32,249 bases of DNA from a bacterium (GTDB lineage: Bacteria; Armatimonadota; HRBIN16), in contig JANWYZ010000005.1 in assembly GCA_025054895.1 (NCBI GenBank), positions 1 through 32,249 on the forward strand, written 5' to 3'. The notes beneath the pieces were generated by a model that was given only the letters and a program-made list of their open reading frames with translations, made no database searches and was not told the origin of the DNA. Positions 17,429 through 26,667 of the stretch are shown piece by piece (the first letter of the stretch is position 1; the number at the start of each line of letters is the position of its first letter). Both the position numbers and the translations under genes were made by a program.

Positions 17429-19917
17429 ACACTGCGGTAATCGTCCAGCGGACGATACTGCTTACGCGCTTTCTCCAGCAACAGGCGCACCGTGACTATC
17501 TCGTGTGGCTTGAAGGAGACGTTCACCGTACTACCTTCTATCGGCAAAGGCGTCGGCTCGCGCAGCAGCATGTTCACCCGCTCCGCCTTTTCTACCGCGC
17601 CATAGAAGGTAAAACGCGCCTCGGTGGATTTGCCGTTCACCTCGAACGCCCTCAACACACACCACTCGCCCTCGCGGTAGAAGGCGGAGAGCACCACATC
17701 GCCTTCCACCTGCAGGAAGCTCATGGAAGCGGGCAACTGCGCTTCGCCTTGCGTATCGCGATATACCGCCATCGGCGGTCGATTGAAGGCGATCGCCTCG
17801 CGCAACAGCGCGTCTCGGCTGGGCGCATAATCCCACGCGCGGTATCCATACCGCAGCTCTACCTCGCGTACCCAGTTATCCTCATCCCAGGCGTCGTACA
17901 TGAACAGGATGTTGCGCACAATGTCGCCGTCGCGCAGGAAGCCCTGATTGCCTCCGTGTATGTATTGCAGCCCGCGTTCGCCGTTGGTGAGGAAGATGAA
18001 GTTCAAACCGGTGAACGGATTGGTCACCTCCTCAAAGAACTGTGGCGAGGTCATCCAGTCACCAGTGGGGTATTTCTTGCGGTACACTCCTTCAGCGCGG
18101 ATAGGTGTGACTGCAAAGGGGTGGTCATGCCAGATTTCGGTGCGCTCCAGCTGTGCGGCGATCTCTGTTTGCAGCGAGCGCATCATAGACGGCTCAGGGC
18201 GCTGGAGAAATCGCAGATGAGTTCGTACCTCGACGGTATCGCTCAGGGCGTTCAGGCGAACACGTGAGCAAAACCGTGCGACCCCACCCAGCTCGCCTTC
18301 TACCTGCACGCTCGCCAGCACAGCACCGTGATGTTCCACGCACACAGAGCGTACCCCATCCTGAGAACGGTACACGCGCTCTCCAAAGGGGATGTGCAAG
18401 GTGTTCAGCGGTGCATCTTCTCTCACGAACTCTGCGCCGCTTACAGAAGACCTCAGGCTGCTGATAACACCTGTCCGTCGGTTCACGTGCACTATCACGT
18501 GCGCATTAGACAGCTGCACAGCATCCTCGCTTTCGACAACGTTCACTCGTGCAGCAGCGCTGTGACTATCTTGCGTAAAGCGATATGCCCTGTAACCGAT
18601 GGAAGGTATATCCTGTGCAGGGAAGCAGATAGTCGCCGCTTCGTCGCCGGCAGCAACCACCTGCACGGGCACAGCACGTCCAGTGTCGTCCACTATGGAG
18701 GGCTTCACGCTGTCGGCAGGTACTGTCGCAATGGCAACCCCGCTCTGCGCCCACCCAAGAGGGTTGAACACCACTACGTCCGGCTCGTTGCTCACACGCC
18801 CGGCGATGTGCTTCAGGTTGCGCTCCAGCACCATGCTTGAGAGCTCGAGGCTATCATGGTAGTACAGCTTGCCGGTATCGCCGCACAATCCTTCACACTC
18901 ATCTACGTCGTGATGCTGGGCAAGCAGCAGGTTGCGCCACGCCTGCCGCAGCTCCCATTCAGGGTATACATCCCACTGCGCATACGGTCTACCCAACATC
19001 CCCGATGCCAGCGCGAAGCTCTCTGCGCTCAGCAACTGGTTCTCCGCCTGCTTGCTGAGGTAGCGTACCAGGTCGCCGTTCTTGCCGATGGACATGCCGT
19101 GAAACACGTCGTCCAGCGTATATTCCAGCACCGGCTCATCGCCCTTCGCCTGAGAGAGAAACTCGCTCAGCGTCACCCAGCGGATATCGAACTCGGGTTG
19201 AGCGGCGATTTCTTTCATGCGAGGGGCGATTAGCTCCGCTCGACACATCCAGTCGGGCGTCGGCAGCAACTCCAGCCACTGGATGATCAGCGGGTCTTCC
19301 ATCTGCTCCACCGCTTCGTGCCGCAGACCCTGCTCGAAGTCCTCGGGCCACTGGTGCAGGCAGAGGTCGGTTTTGGGCGCGACCAGAATCTCCGAGCCGT
19401 CCAGTCCGCGCCATCGCGCTCGCGAGACCCTCTCGATGGGCACGTGCGGCGTGTGCCATGTCCACTGGAAAAAGAGACAGCCGTATTCAAAACCGCATCG
19501 TCGCAGAATCTGCGGCAGCTGCGGGAAGAAGTCGAACTCCTCTTCCCACCAGGCAACCGGGCGTACACCGAATAGCTTCTCGCACACCAATACACCCATC
19601 GCCAGCTGGCGCACGTTCGCCTCGCCGCCGCAAAACAGTCCGTATGGTTGTCCATACGAAGCTCCCACAATTTCGGCGCGTCCGTCCCGAATCATGTTCT
19701 TCAACAGTGCAAACGCCTCGGGGTCGGTAAGGGCGAGCTGCTCGTAGCCCACCACGTCGAAGTTCACGTTGCCCTTCGCGCCCGTCTCGTCCATCAGCAG
19801 CAACATATCCCTGACACTGGCTGGCAGCACAAACTCTCCCCAGTTCCACACCATGTCCACCCAGTGTTTATGGTTACCGAAAGTATAGTACACAGTTCGT
19901 TTTGATGAGGGACTCAT
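17368..19917 (-). CDS. Glycoside hydrolase family 38-like alpha-mannosidase-type protein
   Basis: N-terminal TFGNHKHWVDMVWNWGEF and GH38-like catalytic region with C-terminal beta domain (VVFNPLGWAQSGVAIATVP..., VVRTHLRF-like segments). Confidence 0.82.
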   Translation of the reverse strand: MSPSSKRTVYYTFGNHKHWVDMVWNWGEFVLPASVRDMLLLMDETGAKGNVNFDVVGYEQLALTDPEAFALLKNMIRDGRAEIVGASYGQPYGLFCGGEANVRQLAMGVLVCEKLFGVRPVAWWEEEFDFFPQLPQILRRCGFEYGCLFFQWTWHTPHVPIERVSRARWRGLDGSEILVAPKTDLCLHQWPEDFEQGLRHEAVEQMEDPLIIQWLELLPTPDWMCRAELIAPRMKEIAAQPEFDIRWVTLSEFLSQAKGDEPVLEYTLDDVFHGMSIGKNGDLVRYLSKQAENQLLSAESFALASGMLGRPYAQWDVYPEWELRQAWRNLLLAQHHDVDECEGLCGDTGKLYYHDSLELSSMVLERNLKHIAGRVSNEPDVVVFNPLGWAQSGVAIATVPADSVKPSIVDDTGRAVPVQVVAAGDEAATICFPAQDIPSIGYRAYRFTQDSHSAAARVNVVESEDAVQLSNAHVIVHVNRRTGVISSLRSSVSGAEFVREDAPLNTLHIPFGERVYRSQDGVRSVCVEHHGAVLASVQVEGELGGVARFCSRVRLNALSDTVEVRTHLRFLQRPEPSMMRSLQTEIAAQLERTEIWHDHPFAVTPIRAEGVYRKKYPTGDWMTSPQFFEEVTNPFTGLNFIFLTNGERGLQYIHGGNQGFLRDGDIVRNILFMYDAWDEDNWVREVELRYGYRAWDYAPSRDALLREAIAFNRPPMAVYRDTQGEAQLPASMSFLQVEGDVVLSAFYREGEWCVLRAFEVNGKSTEARFTFYGAVEKAERVNMLLREPTPLPIEGSTVNVSFKPHEIVTVRLLLEKARKQYRPLDDYRSVWVETTTKAHRGYWVAGRAG

Positions 19918-19991
19918 GGTCGCCCTCCTGCCGATGAGTGGTAAACCTGTATCCTCCGCCCCGCTTCCTCAGGATGAAGGAAAGAGCAACC

Positions 19992-20014
19992 CCCCTCTCC
20001 TCGCAGGAGAGGGG
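19992..20014 (-). terminator. Hairpin downstream of rplL (10-bp perfect stem, 3-nt loop)
   Basis: CCCCTCTCCT-CGC-AGGAGAGGGG just downstream of the rplL stop; weak T-tract on the minus strand (ggttgctctttcc). Confidence 0.6.
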
Positions 20015-20051
20015 TTCGGTGTCGGGTTTGATTCACACGAGCGGGCAAAAG

Positions 20052-20453
20052 CTACTTGATTTCGACAGTGGCGCCTTCGGCTTCGAACTTCGCCTTGATT
20101 TGCTCCGCTTCTTCTTTGGTCACGCCCTGCTTGATGGGCTGCGGCGCGCTTTCCACCAGGTCTTTCGCCTCTTTCAGGCCCAGGTTGGTGATTTCGCGCA
20201 CCACCTTGATGACCTGGATCTTCTTCTCGCCCGCCGACTTGAGGATGACGTCGAAGGATGTCTTTTCCTCCTCGGCGGGGGCTGCTTCGGCTGCTGCGCC
20301 TGCGCCAGCAACTGCGCCTGGCATCGCAGCAATCGCCACCGGAGCAGCTGCCGTCACGCCAAACTCCTCCTGTAGAGCCTTTACCAGCTCATTGAGTTCC
20401 AGCACGCTCATGCTCTTGATGGCGTCGATAATCTCTTCTTTGGTCAATGCCAT
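20052..20453 (-). CDS. rplL: 50S ribosomal protein L7/L12
   Basis: [36 protein letters not shown]...[42 protein letters not shown]. Confidence 0.99.
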   Translation of the reverse strand: MALTKEEIIDAIKSMSVLELNELVKALQEEFGVTAAAPVAIAAMPGAVAGAGAAAEAAPAEEEKTSFDVILKSAGEKKIQVIKVVREITNLGLKEAKDLVESAPQPIKQGVTKEEAEQIKAKFEAEGATVEIK

Positions 20454-20466
20454 GTCCCTAACCTCC

Positions 20467-21003
20467 TTAAGCGCCTTGCGCGGATTTCTTGTCGGCTATC
20501 GCCTGAACGGTGTATACGAAGTCACGCAGGATACCCTGCAGAGTGCCCACCAGTGCGGTAATAGGCGCTTGCATCCCGCCCACCACCTGAGCAATCAACA
20601 CCTCGCGCGGCGGCAGCTTTGCCAGCTGCTGAACGGCTTCGGCATCGTAACGTCTGCCGCCCAGAACGGCTCCCTTAATCGTCAGCACGCGCAGTTCTCG
20701 CACGGCGTCTGAAAGCGCTTTAGCGGTTGCTGCTTCGTCGCCGTGGAGGAAGGCAACGGCTGTGGGACCCTCCAGGATGTCGTCCACGTTGTCGCTGATT
20801 ATCCCTTGCGCCGCGAGGCGGAATAGGGTATTTTTTACCACACGGTATTCCGCCTGACTCTGGCGCATCTGCTTACGCAGCTGCGTTATCTGCGACACGT
20901 TTAGCCCGCGGTAATCGGTGAAGATGACGCCTTTGGAAGCGCTCAGCCACTGGCGAATCTGCTCCACCTGCGCCGCCTTTTGCGGATTGGGCTTTGCTCG
21001 CAC
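20467..21003 (-). CDS. rplJ: 50S ribosomal protein L10
   Basis: [67 protein letters not shown] start at 21003 preceded by GGAGGTGG; the track's 21342 start runs through the leader and is unlikely. Confidence 0.96.
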   Translation of the reverse strand: MRAKPNPQKAAQVEQIRQWLSASKGVIFTDYRGLNVSQITQLRKQMRQSQAEYRVVKNTLFRLAAQGIISDNVDDILEGPTAVAFLHGDEAATAKALSDAVRELRVLTIKGAVLGGRRYDAEAVQQLAKLPPREVLIAQVVGGMQAPITALVGTLQGILRDFVYTVQAIADKKSAQGA

Positions 21004-21119
21004 GCAGCATCCACCTCCTTTCTTGTCTGCGCGCCCTACCAAAGCAGTAAGGGGAACCCTGCCAGAGGCGAGGATCCCCCCATACACCTGACACCTGTCG
21101 CATTCACTCTGCGACGGCG

Positions 21120-21205
21120 CGCGTGTTCCATATCCCTTTCTTCGCCTCGGCAGGTGGAACCCCATTAAGCCCTTGCGGGCGCCTGCTTTCTTCGGACAAG
21201 CGGTA
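21120..21205 (-). ncRNA. Ribosomal protein L10 leader (autoregulatory 5' UTR element)
   Basis: Minus strand reads GTCCGAAGAAAGCAGGCGCCCGCAAGGGCTTAATGGGGTTCCACCTGCCGAGG, resembling the known L10-leader core (CCGAAGA..AGCAGG ... CTTAAT ... CCTGCCGAGG), upstream of rplJ. Confidence 0.82.
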
Positions 21206-21207
21206 TG

Positions 21208-21236
21208 ATTATACTTCAAGAAACGAGCGATTGCAA
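21208..21236 (-). promoter_or_regulatory. Sigma70-type promoter for rplJL: TTGCAA-17 nt-TATAAT
   Basis: Minus strand TTGCAATCGCTCGTTTCTTGAAGTATAAT, exact 17-nt spacer, immediately upstream of the L10 leader. Confidence 0.85.
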
Positions 21237-21239
21237 GCC

Positions 21240-22604
21240 TCAGGCGATGATGTTGGGAATGCCGTCCAGCGCAGGCGCGAGGCTCACCGGCGAGGTGTTG
21301 GTGCCACAGCCCATGAAGCGCTGTCCAAGGTCTTCTACCCACTTCTCGCCTTTCTGCTTGCGCAGCTCGTTGATCCTCTCACGGAACTCCCAGTCGGCGT
21401 CTTGCACGACAGTTTTCACGTCGCGCTGTTCCCCAGTGATTTGCATCAGGTGTTTAATCCACCGACTGCCGAAGGTGACGTGCGTGCGCTCGTCCACGAT
21501 GTCGTACTCGTGCTCCAGCGCGGAGAGCGGATCGTTGCGTTTCCAGGCGGCGGCAACCCATGCCCGCTTGGGCTCGAAGCTGCACGCCTCGCCGACCTGC
21601 GTGAGGCTCGCCAGCCGATGCAGCAAGCTGAGGCTCGTCCAGACGGCGTAGTGACCGACCGGTATTGGCACGCTGTAGGGGTCTACGCCGAATGCCTTGA
21701 GGCGCTCGAAGCCCATCATGGTGTGTCGCGCCTCATCCCACATCTGGCGGATGAACTCCATGTAGTACTCGAAGGGCATATCGTACTTGCGCCCATCGTA
21801 CACAATGCTGCCCACGATGTCGATAACCGGCAGTTCGGTAAAATGCGTATAGGCGGTGGGTATCGCCTCGTACTCGGGCCAATCGGGCAGGGTATAGCGG
21901 TCCGCACTGCGGATAGTGAAAGTCTCTTCCAGCGCCATCTCGGCAGGGTATTGCCATTCGGGGTACTCTGGAATGGGCGGCGCATCGGCAGGCGGGCGGA
22001 CGCCAAAGATACCCCCCAGAGCCACCAGGTGTTCCCGAATCTGCTGCTCGAAGGCAGGGTCGCCGGCTCTACCCTGTTCTTGCTTGCGTTTCAGATAATC
22101 TGTGCCCCAGTCGATGTCTCGCTTGAGCGCAGGCAGATGCAACTCCAGCAGCTCTTTGGTGGGTGCGTCGTTCACAGGAAGGGTATATCGGGCATGGAGA
22201 CTGTACGCCTTGTATTGCGCAGGGCGAATCACATGATACAATGCACCGAGAAGCGTCACGTCATCTTTTGCGGTCATCAGGTGTCGCACGAAGTTTTTCC
22301 ACTGCGGAAGCACTTTGCGCTCAGCGTCGCTGACCAGAAAGTCGCGCAGTCGTGCTCGCATGTCTCGAGCACGCAGCATCGCGCTGTGCAGGTGGTGGCT
22401 CAGCTCACATTTTGCCTCCAAATCGGGCAACATAGCGATAGCACCTGCCAGCGTGGTAGCCAATTCAAACTCCAGAGAGAAGTAGTGGTGGAAGATGACC
22501 TGACTCTCTTCCACGCGGAAGTAGGTCTGCCTCTTGCGTCTTCGTACACCAGACACTTTCTGAGCCGCACGGTCGGCTGTGCGATGCACGATAGCCATAA
22601 TCAC
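21240..22604 (-). CDS. Ferritin-like (diiron-type) domain protein of unknown function
   Basis: ExxH motifs CELSHHLH, WDEARHTMMGFERL and VDERTHVTFGSRW in helical context, consistent with the ferritin-like superfamily. Start may be GTG 22604 or ATG 22598. Confidence 0.75.
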   Translation of the reverse strand: MIMAIVHRTADRAAQKVSGVRRRKRQTYFRVEESQVIFHHYFSLEFELATTLAGAIAMLPDLEAKCELSHHLHSAMLRARDMRARLRDFLVSDAERKVLPQWKNFVRHLMTAKDDVTLLGALYHVIRPAQYKAYSLHARYTLPVNDAPTKELLELHLPALKRDIDWGTDYLKRKQEQGRAGDPAFEQQIREHLVALGGIFGVRPPADAPPIPEYPEWQYPAEMALEETFTIRSADRYTLPDWPEYEAIPTAYTHFTELPVIDIVGSIVYDGRKYDMPFEYYMEFIRQMWDEARHTMMGFERLKAFGVDPYSVPIPVGHYAVWTSLSLLHRLASLTQVGEACSFEPKRAWVAAAWKRNDPLSALEHEYDIVDERTHVTFGSRWIKHLMQITGEQRDVKTVVQDADWEFRERINELRKQKGEKWVEDLGQRFMGCGTNTSPVSLAPALDGIPNIIA

Positions 22605-22717
22605 TCTCCCTTTCGCCGGTTTTGTTTAGTTTAGCAAAATGTACACAGGAAAAGCAAGAGAATTGCACACAAAATGCCTTGCGGGGCAAGGCTCCTTTCA
22701 AGCGGCTGGTTTTCAGT

Positions 22718-22944
22718 GGTCGCGACGGAGCGCGACCCTCCAATAATGTCATGCTGAGCGCAAGCGAAGCATCTCTGAGACCCTTCGCTAACGCTCAGGG
22801 TGACAAACGGAGTGGAGGGCGAGGCTCCTGCCGAGCCGTTCGGCTCACAGGGTCGCGACGGAGCGCGACCCTCCAGTGCTGTCATGCTGAGCGCCAGCGA
22901 AGCATCTCGTTTTTTCCTGTCATGCTGAGCCGAAGGCGAAGCAT
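22718..22944. repeat. Mosaic intergenic hairpin repeat, copy 2 (core in opposite orientation at 22747-22875, plus extra A and C modules)
   Basis: GGTCGCG-ACGGAG-CGCGACC at 22718-22737 and 22851-22870; ATGCTGAGCGCAAGCGAAGCAT 22751-22772; ACCCTTCGCTAACGCTCAGGGT 22780-22801; ATGCTGAGCGCCAGCGAAGCAT 22884-22905; ATGCTGAGCCGAAGGCGAAGCAT 22922-22944. Confidence 0.92.
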
Positions 22945-22945
22945 C

Positions 22946-23779
22946 TCACGTAGCGCTCGCTGCGTTGCGCTTTTTCTTCAGGTAAGCCACCTCTGCCTGC
23001 ACCATCTCCACAAAGGATGCACCGACAGGCACGGCAAACTCTGCGTGTACGGAGCAGGGTCCGGTAAATCCCTCCCGTGCCAGCAGGCGAAATACTTCGC
23101 TCCACGCTACGCCTCCCTGTCCTGCAGGCACACACTCCCACTGCAGCTTCTGTTCATCGCCCGATGGCTGCAGGGTTGGCTTGAAATCTTTTAAGCCTAT
23201 CATAGCAAGATATGGCTTCACCATCGCCAGGGCAAACGCGAACGGCTCCCCGTTCACCACCAGATGCCCAACGTCCAGGTACGCTCCCAGCGCGGCGGGG
23301 TCCGAATCGCGCAGCAAGTGCACCAGCGCAGAGGCGTTCAACCCCATGTAACCCATACCGCTGTGAGTATGGTAGACCACCTTCACGCGATAGCGGCGAG
23401 CGAGCCTCTGCCAGCCGTCCAGCGCGCGGCGCACGTTATCCACCTCCTGCCAGTACTGCCCCTTCCCGGGGTCAAACAGGAAGTAGCCCAGTTTGAGCAG
23501 GCGTACGTCAGCGGCGTCCATCGCTCGCAGCAACGGCTCAGCGTATGGCGTATCGGGATACAGCAGGTCGGTTTCGCCTGTCGCGGCAAGTATCGGTTGC
23601 CCCGCCTCAGCGAGGCGTTTGGCGGCGACAGGAAGCGCACGTTCCACGTTTTCCGGGTTCACCGGGTGCCCTTTGCGCACCGCCAGGTCCCATCCCTCTG
23701 TGCCCAGCTCTTGCCCCAAAGCAACCAGCCCATCTATGTCGTACTGCCGGAACATTTTGCTGAAAACCGCAAGGCGCAT
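22946..23779 (-). CDS. Sugar phosphate isomerase/epimerase-like TIM-barrel protein (AP endonuclease 2 family)
   Basis: MRLAVFSKMFRQYDIDGLVALGQELGTEGWDLAVRKGHPV; VVYHTHSGMGYMGLNASALVHLLRDSDPAALGAYLDVGHLVVNGEPF. Track start 23794; Met at 23779 likely. Confidence 0.88.
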   Translation of the reverse strand: MRLAVFSKMFRQYDIDGLVALGQELGTEGWDLAVRKGHPVNPENVERALPVAAKRLAEAGQPILAATGETDLLYPDTPYAEPLLRAMDAADVRLLKLGYFLFDPGKGQYWQEVDNVRRALDGWQRLARRYRVKVVYHTHSGMGYMGLNASALVHLLRDSDPAALGAYLDVGHLVVNGEPFAFALAMVKPYLAMIGLKDFKPTLQPSGDEQKLQWECVPAGQGGVAWSEVFRLLAREGFTGPCSVHAEFAVPVGASFVEMVQAEVAYLKKKRNAASAT

Positions 23780-23797
23780 TTCCCGTTCCTCCACCCG

Positions 23798-25339
23798 TTA
23801 TTCCAGAGGCAACATTGCCCGCCTGCCGAAGATGCGAGCTATCTGTCCTGCTCGACGCGCATCTGGCGGCGAGGCGATGTCATAGTTTTGGCGGTCCATA
23901 TTGCGCGCCCTTTCGATGGTGCGAAAGGCTTCCTCTATCTGCCCCGCGCGCGATTGGGTATAGCTCAGCGCCACCAGCGTCCAGGGGTCAGCGGGCGACT
24001 GTCTGACGGCTTTCTGGGCAAGTTCCACGCCGCGCCGCTTGTCCCGCTCGCAAAGCGCTTGTCCACACAGGATCCAGGCGTCGTCGGGTCGGATGCGTGC
24101 TGCCAGTGCAAAATAGCGCGAGGCGGTTGCAACCGAACCCACCGCCAGCGTCTCATAGCCCTTTTGCGCCAGCGCCTGCCAGTTCAGCGGATTTCGCAGC
24201 AGAGCCTCGCGGAAATGGTCTTCAGCACGTGGGAAGTCGCGCGCCTCTGCAAACGCCGCCGAGAGCAGCGCCTCCAGCGTGTCTGAAGACGCCTCTTGCT
24301 CGCGAAGCGCCAGCAGAGCGCGTAACGCCTCCGGCGCCCTCATCTCGCGAAGAGCCACGTTCGCCCTCGTCAGCGCCAGCAGGGTTTCAGTTGCCCCCGT
24401 CCCTTTCATCTGCTCCAGGGCGTTACGCGCCTCCATCGTCCTGCCTCGCAGAGACAGCGCAAGCACCCTGAACACCCCTATAACCACTTTATCCGCCGCG
24501 CGTCGTTCCGCCAGGTTGCATGTCCTTTCCGCATCCTGCCAGCGTCCCGCCAGCAGGTAACAACGCGCCGCAGACAGTAGGCTCTGCGCGGTGCTGTCCG
24601 ATTGCAGGTAGGCGGTTGCTGCGTCTTCCAGCCTGCCCATCTGCGCCAGTGCGCGTGCTTTGTCACTGGGCGTCTTCGCCTGAGAGAGGCGCAACGCGCC
24701 GCCGCGCAAAGCTGCTTCCACCGCTGACTGCAGAGATGCAAACCGTTTCTCCTCATCGGTCGTCTGGGCGAAGGCAACGCGCAAATGAGCCTGCGCCAGC
24801 GTGTCATACGTCTCTGGCGACGGTAGCAGATTGACCGCTTGTTGCGCGCTCTCCTGAGCTTTCGCCCACTGGGACACACCCAGCCACGCCTGCGCCAGCA
24901 GGTGATGCGCTTGCCCGTCGTTCGGTAGCAGACGTGTAGCCCGCCGCGCCGCCTTCAGAGCATCATCCCACTGTTTCGAAGAAAGGTGTTGCCGAGCCTG
25001 GTCAAGATAGTATGCCCCGCCGCGCGATAAGCCGTTATCCACCCTGTAGCGCACGTCCGTCGACGCCATGCGGTCGTTCCAATCGATGGCTCGCAGGGTC
25101 AGCACATGCTCTCCTTCAGCAACGGATAGGGTATCCCATGTCCACGTGTACGGTGTCGTGGTGTCGCTGCCCACCAGCGTACCGTCCAGCAGGAACTCTA
25201 CGCGCTTCAGCGGCTGGTTAGAAGTCACGCGGACCTCCACCACATCCGATACCGTGCTTCCCGGTTCGGGAGTTATTGTTAAACGCGGCGGATACCACCA
25301 TGCGACACTCACCAGCGTCATCCATACCAGCAGTTTCAT
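23798..25339 (-). CDS. Secreted protein with Ig-like domain and TPR repeats
   Basis: N-terminal signal-like segment, Ig-like block (PEPGSTVSDVVEVRVTSNQPLKRVEFLLDGTLVGSDTTTPYTWTWDT), then TPR-like helical repeats (DALKAARRATRLLPNDGQAHHLLAQAWLGVSQWAKA). Confidence 0.85.
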   Translation of the reverse strand: MKLLVWMTLVSVAWWYPPRLTITPEPGSTVSDVVEVRVTSNQPLKRVEFLLDGTLVGSDTTTPYTWTWDTLSVAEGEHVLTLRAIDWNDRMASTDVRYRVDNGLSRGGAYYLDQARQHLSSKQWDDALKAARRATRLLPNDGQAHHLLAQAWLGVSQWAKAQESAQQAVNLLPSPETYDTLAQAHLRVAFAQTTDEEKRFASLQSAVEAALRGGALRLSQAKTPSDKARALAQMGRLEDAATAYLQSDSTAQSLLSAARCYLLAGRWQDAERTCNLAERRAADKVVIGVFRVLALSLRGRTMEARNALEQMKGTGATETLLALTRANVALREMRAPEALRALLALREQEASSDTLEALLSAAFAEARDFPRAEDHFREALLRNPLNWQALAQKGYETLAVGSVATASRYFALAARIRPDDAWILCGQALCERDKRRGVELAQKAVRQSPADPWTLVALSYTQSRAGQIEEAFRTIERARNMDRQNYDIASPPDARRAGQIARIFGRRAMLPLE

Positions 25340-26409
25340 GGCTCTGCCTCCTTTTTGTCGGCGCCAGCGCTACCGCAAGGTACTCTCAATCGGGCGTATC
25401 CCCCGTTGAACAGCACGCTCGCGACGATAACAGGTGCGAACCCCTCTGATAGCCTGAAAGAGGCTTCTGCTCGCTCCATCGGTTTCAGGTTCGCCAACAC
25501 CACCGCATCATTATCTGCCGACGATTCCGGGGTCAAACGCAATGCCTTCCAGACCTGTGCTCCAGCATTCACCACCTGCACGTGCAGTGATTGCCCTTCA
25601 CACCGCACGCTGATGACGATATTCAGCAGGGCAGACGAAAGTTCCGACAGCGCGTCGATCAGGGCATCCGTCTGTCCGGTTACCCCTTCTGCGCCAGCGT
25701 ATTTCGAAGAAGCCACCCGCATTCCGCTGACCAGAAACAGCATCCGGTGCACCCCGCGTGCCGCCATCGACACGTTGCCCTTTCGCAGGTTTGCTTGCGC
25801 CTGATACCAGTGGCTATCTACCTCGCGCATCAGCGCAGCAAGACGAGATAGGACACCACGCGACACCTCGCTCTGCCACACCGACCGCCGCAGTGCGTTT
25901 AGCGTTCCGTTCACTGCCTGTAGCCTCTCCACAAAACGCAACACCAGTCCAGAGCGAGCGTCCAGCCATTCGACGCGCTGCGTTTTGCCTGCGCCACCCT
26001 GGCGCAATCCGTTGCGTCGTTCCGCAGCCATAATCTCCCCATTGCCTGTTAGCGTCAGCCGTTCCACAGTGTATACACCGGCAGGCAGTTCGCCTTCTAT
26101 CACCACCTTTACCTTCTGTTCCGCCTCATTCCAGAGCAACAATGTCCAGGTTCGAGGCAAGTGCAGGGCGGCGGCGCGTAGCGAACCGTTGCTGCTCTCG
26201 CAACGCAGCCGCTCCCCCTCCTCCCAGAGAACCCACCGCGCCAGCGTATCAGTCGCAGCAGAAGGCTCGGATTTTCCCAAAAAGCGATACAAAGCAACGG
26301 AAGAATCTTCTGCCTTCTGGAGAGACCAGAAAACCCTTTCCTCTGCCTGCGCAAACGTCCCACGTGCGCACAGCAAACACAGAATGACGCTAGCCGCCAG
26401 ATGTTTCAT
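25336..26409 (-). CDS. Secreted protein of unknown function
   Basis: Signal peptide MKHLAASVILCLLCARGTFAQA; overlaps the next gene by a few nt. Track start 26445; Met at 26409 preferred. Confidence 0.75.
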   Translation of the reverse strand: MKHLAASVILCLLCARGTFAQAEERVFWSLQKAEDSSVALYRFLGKSEPSAATDTLARWVLWEEGERLRCESSNGSLRAAALHLPRTWTLLLWNEAEQKVKVVIEGELPAGVYTVERLTLTGNGEIMAAERRNGLRQGGAGKTQRVEWLDARSGLVLRFVERLQAVNGTLNALRRSVWQSEVSRGVLSRLAALMREVDSHWYQAQANLRKGNVSMAARGVHRMLFLVSGMRVASSKYAGAEGVTGQTDALIDALSELSSALLNIVISVRCEGQSLHVQVVNAGAQVWKALRLTPESSADNDAVVLANLKPMERAEASFRLSEGFAPVIVASVLFNGGYARLRVPCGSAGADKKEAEP

Positions 26410-26608
26410 CCTGCCCTGCCTCCCCGGGCAACCGCCGGCGTACACGCCGGTCGAACTCGTCGCGCGGCAACAGTACCCTCCGGCCGCAGTGGGTACAAAC
26501 CAACCCTACGTCCGCTCCCAGCCGCACCACCTGCCAGTGATTCGCGCCGCAAGCATGGGGCTTGCGCAACGCCACGTAATCTCCCACTTTTACAGGCAGG
26601 ATTCCCAC
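26390..26608 (-). CDS. DUF951 family small protein
   Basis: VKVGDYVALRKPHACGANHWQVVRLGADVGLVCTHCGRRVLLPRDEFDRRVRRRL matches the DUF951 pattern (KPHxCG ... C..C...). Confidence 0.9.
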   Translation of the reverse strand: MGILPVKVGDYVALRKPHACGANHWQVVRLGADVGLVCTHCGRRVLLPRDEFDRRVRRRLPGEAGQDETSGG

Positions 26609-26667
26609 CTGAACCGTCCAACTCTCCTTTGTATCCGGTGCACTATGTTGCTGATGAGGGCTTGTCT

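Noticed and set aside
20467-21342. rplJ called from 21342
   Set aside because: This start would translate through the promoter and L10 leader; the GTG at 21003 with GGAGG just upstream is the proper start.
21123-22634. Long ORF on + (503 aa) opposite the ferritin-like gene
   Set aside because: Antisense shadow ORF in GC-rich DNA; the minus-strand product has recognisable ExxH motifs and an RBS, this one does not.
22622-23194. ORF 22622-23194 (+), 190 aa
   Set aside because: Its first half is repeat sequence and its second half is antisense to the isomerase-like gene; no domain signal.
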